Source: Fortiea contorta PCC 7126 | GTDB taxonomy: Bacteria > Cyanobacteriota > Cyanobacteriia > Cyanobacteriales > Nostocaceae | DNA length: 64,000 nucleotides | Direction: 5' to 3' | Assembly (NCBI RefSeq): GCF_000332295.1 | Contig: NZ_KB235930.1 | Span: forward strand, 1,431,895 to 1,495,894 | Shown here: piece after piece, positions 63,265 through 64,000 of the stretch | How the letters are laid out: each line of letters starts with the position of its first letter | Position numbering within the stretch: the first letter of the stretch is position 1 | Made by a program: the position numbers and the translations under genes | The notes under the pieces: generated by a model | Told to the model about the DNA's origin: nothing | Database searches by the model: none | What the model saw: the letters and a program-made list of their open reading frames with translations, nothing else

Positions 63265-63410
63265 GTTCCCCACCTCCCCATCACCCCACCTCCCCATCAC
63301 CCCATCACCCCATCTCCCCATCACCCCACCTCCCCATCACCCCATCTCCCCATCTCCCCACCTCCCCATCACCCCACCTCCCCATCTCCCCACCTCCCAC
63401 ACTCCCCATG
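63265..63410. repeat. Octamer tandem repeat (STRR-like minisatellite)
   Basis: About 17 head-to-tail copies of an 8-bp unit, CCTCCCCA, TCACCCCA or TCTCCCCA, run between the kinase gene and the peptidase gene. All units end CCCCA and differ at the first three bases. Confidence 0.85.
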
Positions 63411-63416
63411 CCCAAT

Positions 63417-64000
63417 TTAATATGGCTTCAGCACAACTACACCATAAGCATCTGGATCAAGATACTGATTTGCAGCCAGTAGTAAATCGTTTGCTTGCTG
63501 GGCTTGAATATATTCTGGGTAGTTAAAAGCTGGTTCTAAATCACCTAGCAATGATTGATAATAACCATACAACCCAGCACGATCGCTTGGTGTTTCGTTA
63601 CCAAATATAAACCTGTTAGCAACGCGCTTCCGCACTCGGTCAATTTCTTTGTCTGTCGCTAATTCTGTCTGTAGTGTGCGAATATGTTGAGCGATCGCAT
63701 TTTCTACAACTTCTAAATTTTCCACTGCACACTTAGCCGAAATATAAAAAGTTCCTTGCAGTCGATGACTCATATTACTTACAGAAATCGAGGAAACCAG
63801 CGCCCGTTCTTCCCGTAAATCCCTCACAAACCTTGATGTCCGTCCGTGTCCCAAAATTCCCGCTACCACATCCAGCCCATAAGTCTCATCTAATTGACTC
63901 AACCCAGGTACGCGCCAAACCATCACTAACCGCGCTTGCTGGAGGCTTTCATCAATAAATTCTCGCCTAACAATTGTAGTAAACGCTGGCTCCTGTCGTA
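63417..64000 (-). CDS. M16-family peptidase, C-terminal part (continues beyond the window)
   Basis: The 194 visible residues run from the window edge (QEPAFTTIVRREFIDESLQQARLV) to a normal end. GLDVVAGILGHGRTSRFVRDLREERALVSSISVSN is the R-Y-type substrate-binding part of the second M16 lobe; SRF stands in the usual R-Y region. The HxxEH zinc lobe lies outside the window. Cyanobacterial M16 proteins often come as tandem catalytic and non-catalytic genes; which one this is cannot be told. Confidence 0.8.
   Translation of the reverse strand, partial: RQEPAFTTIVRREFIDESLQQARLVMVWRVPGLSQLDETYGLDVVAGILGHGRTSRFVRDLREERALVSSISVSNMSHRLQGTFYISAKCAVENLEVVENAIAQHIRTLQTELATDKEIDRVRKRVANRFIFGNETPSDRAGLYGYYQSLLGDLEPAFNYPEYIQAQQANDLLLAANQYLDPDAYGVVVLKPY

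Noticed and set aside
63112-63420. Plus-strand frame rich in His-Pro-Ser repeats
   Set aside because: It is the translation of the octamer tandem repeat and the antisense of the kinase gene.

Overview
The window comes from a filamentous, Nostoc/Calothrix-like cyanobacterium. The signs are very frequent HIP1 octamers (GCGATCGC), heptamer/octamer short tandem repeats between genes, oxygenic photosynthesis genes (psbV, psbV2, petE, petJ), the class II FBPase/SBPase glpX, hemA, a tocopherol cyclase and a decayed xisI-like gene. This placement rests on gene content read by eye; no database search was run.

Layout. 1-13.7 kb is mostly housekeeping: a glycosyltransferase tail, Zn-alcohol dehydrogenase, grxC, a PIN toxin-antitoxin pair, glpX, hemA, a TldE/TldD pair, cysS, a His-rich CobW-type GTPase, MarR plus EVE genes, and rpe. 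13.9-17.7 kb is a cyanoexosortase locus (exosortase, partner protein, HpsJ-like protein, one PEP-CTERM substrate). 17.9-26.4 kb holds a CsbD protein, a protein with five 19-residue repeats, uvrB, two Uma2 proteins, a serine hydrolase, an NlpC/P60 peptidase, a GT2 and an MFS carrier. 26.5-28.5 kb carries tRNA-Arg(ACG), moaC and a tRNA-Arg(CCU) split by a group I intron that encodes a LAGLIDADG protein. 28.5-34.5 kb has tocopherol cyclase, a PadR-regulated gene, a GTPase, a MITE-like element and two sugar ABC permeases. 34.6-39.1 kb is a decaying sulfonate (ssu) locus broken by insertions and deletions. 39.6-42.3 kb clusters four thylakoid-lumen electron-transfer proteins. 42.5-46.3 kb has small conserved and unknown genes around clpS.

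46.3-62.3 kb is a complete type I-D CRISPR-Cas system. An array of 28 perfect 37-bp repeats plus two decayed ones is followed on the minus strand by cas2, cas1, cas4, cas6, a 2-oxoglutarate/Fe(II) oxygenase, csc1, csc2, cas10d/csc3, a YhcG-type nuclease, a small coiled-coil gene and then cas3. A divergent WYL regulator lies beyond cas3. The rest is a fructosamine-kinase-like gene and a partial M16 peptidase.

The most notable signal sits between cas3 and the coiled-coil gene. Two degenerate CRISPR repeats flank one roughly 37-nt pseudo-spacer. Its first 22 nt match (19/22, mismatches at 6, 11 and 18) a site 90 bp away inside the apparent promoter of the coiled-coil/YhcG/csc3...cas2 operon, next to a GTT triplet, which fits the known type I-D PAM (GTN/GTH). 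This is the design of the crRNA-like regulators CreA/CreR known from other CRISPR types. The proposed role here is that a crRNA-like RNA directs the I-D effector to repress its own operon, or to hold the YhcG cassette silent.
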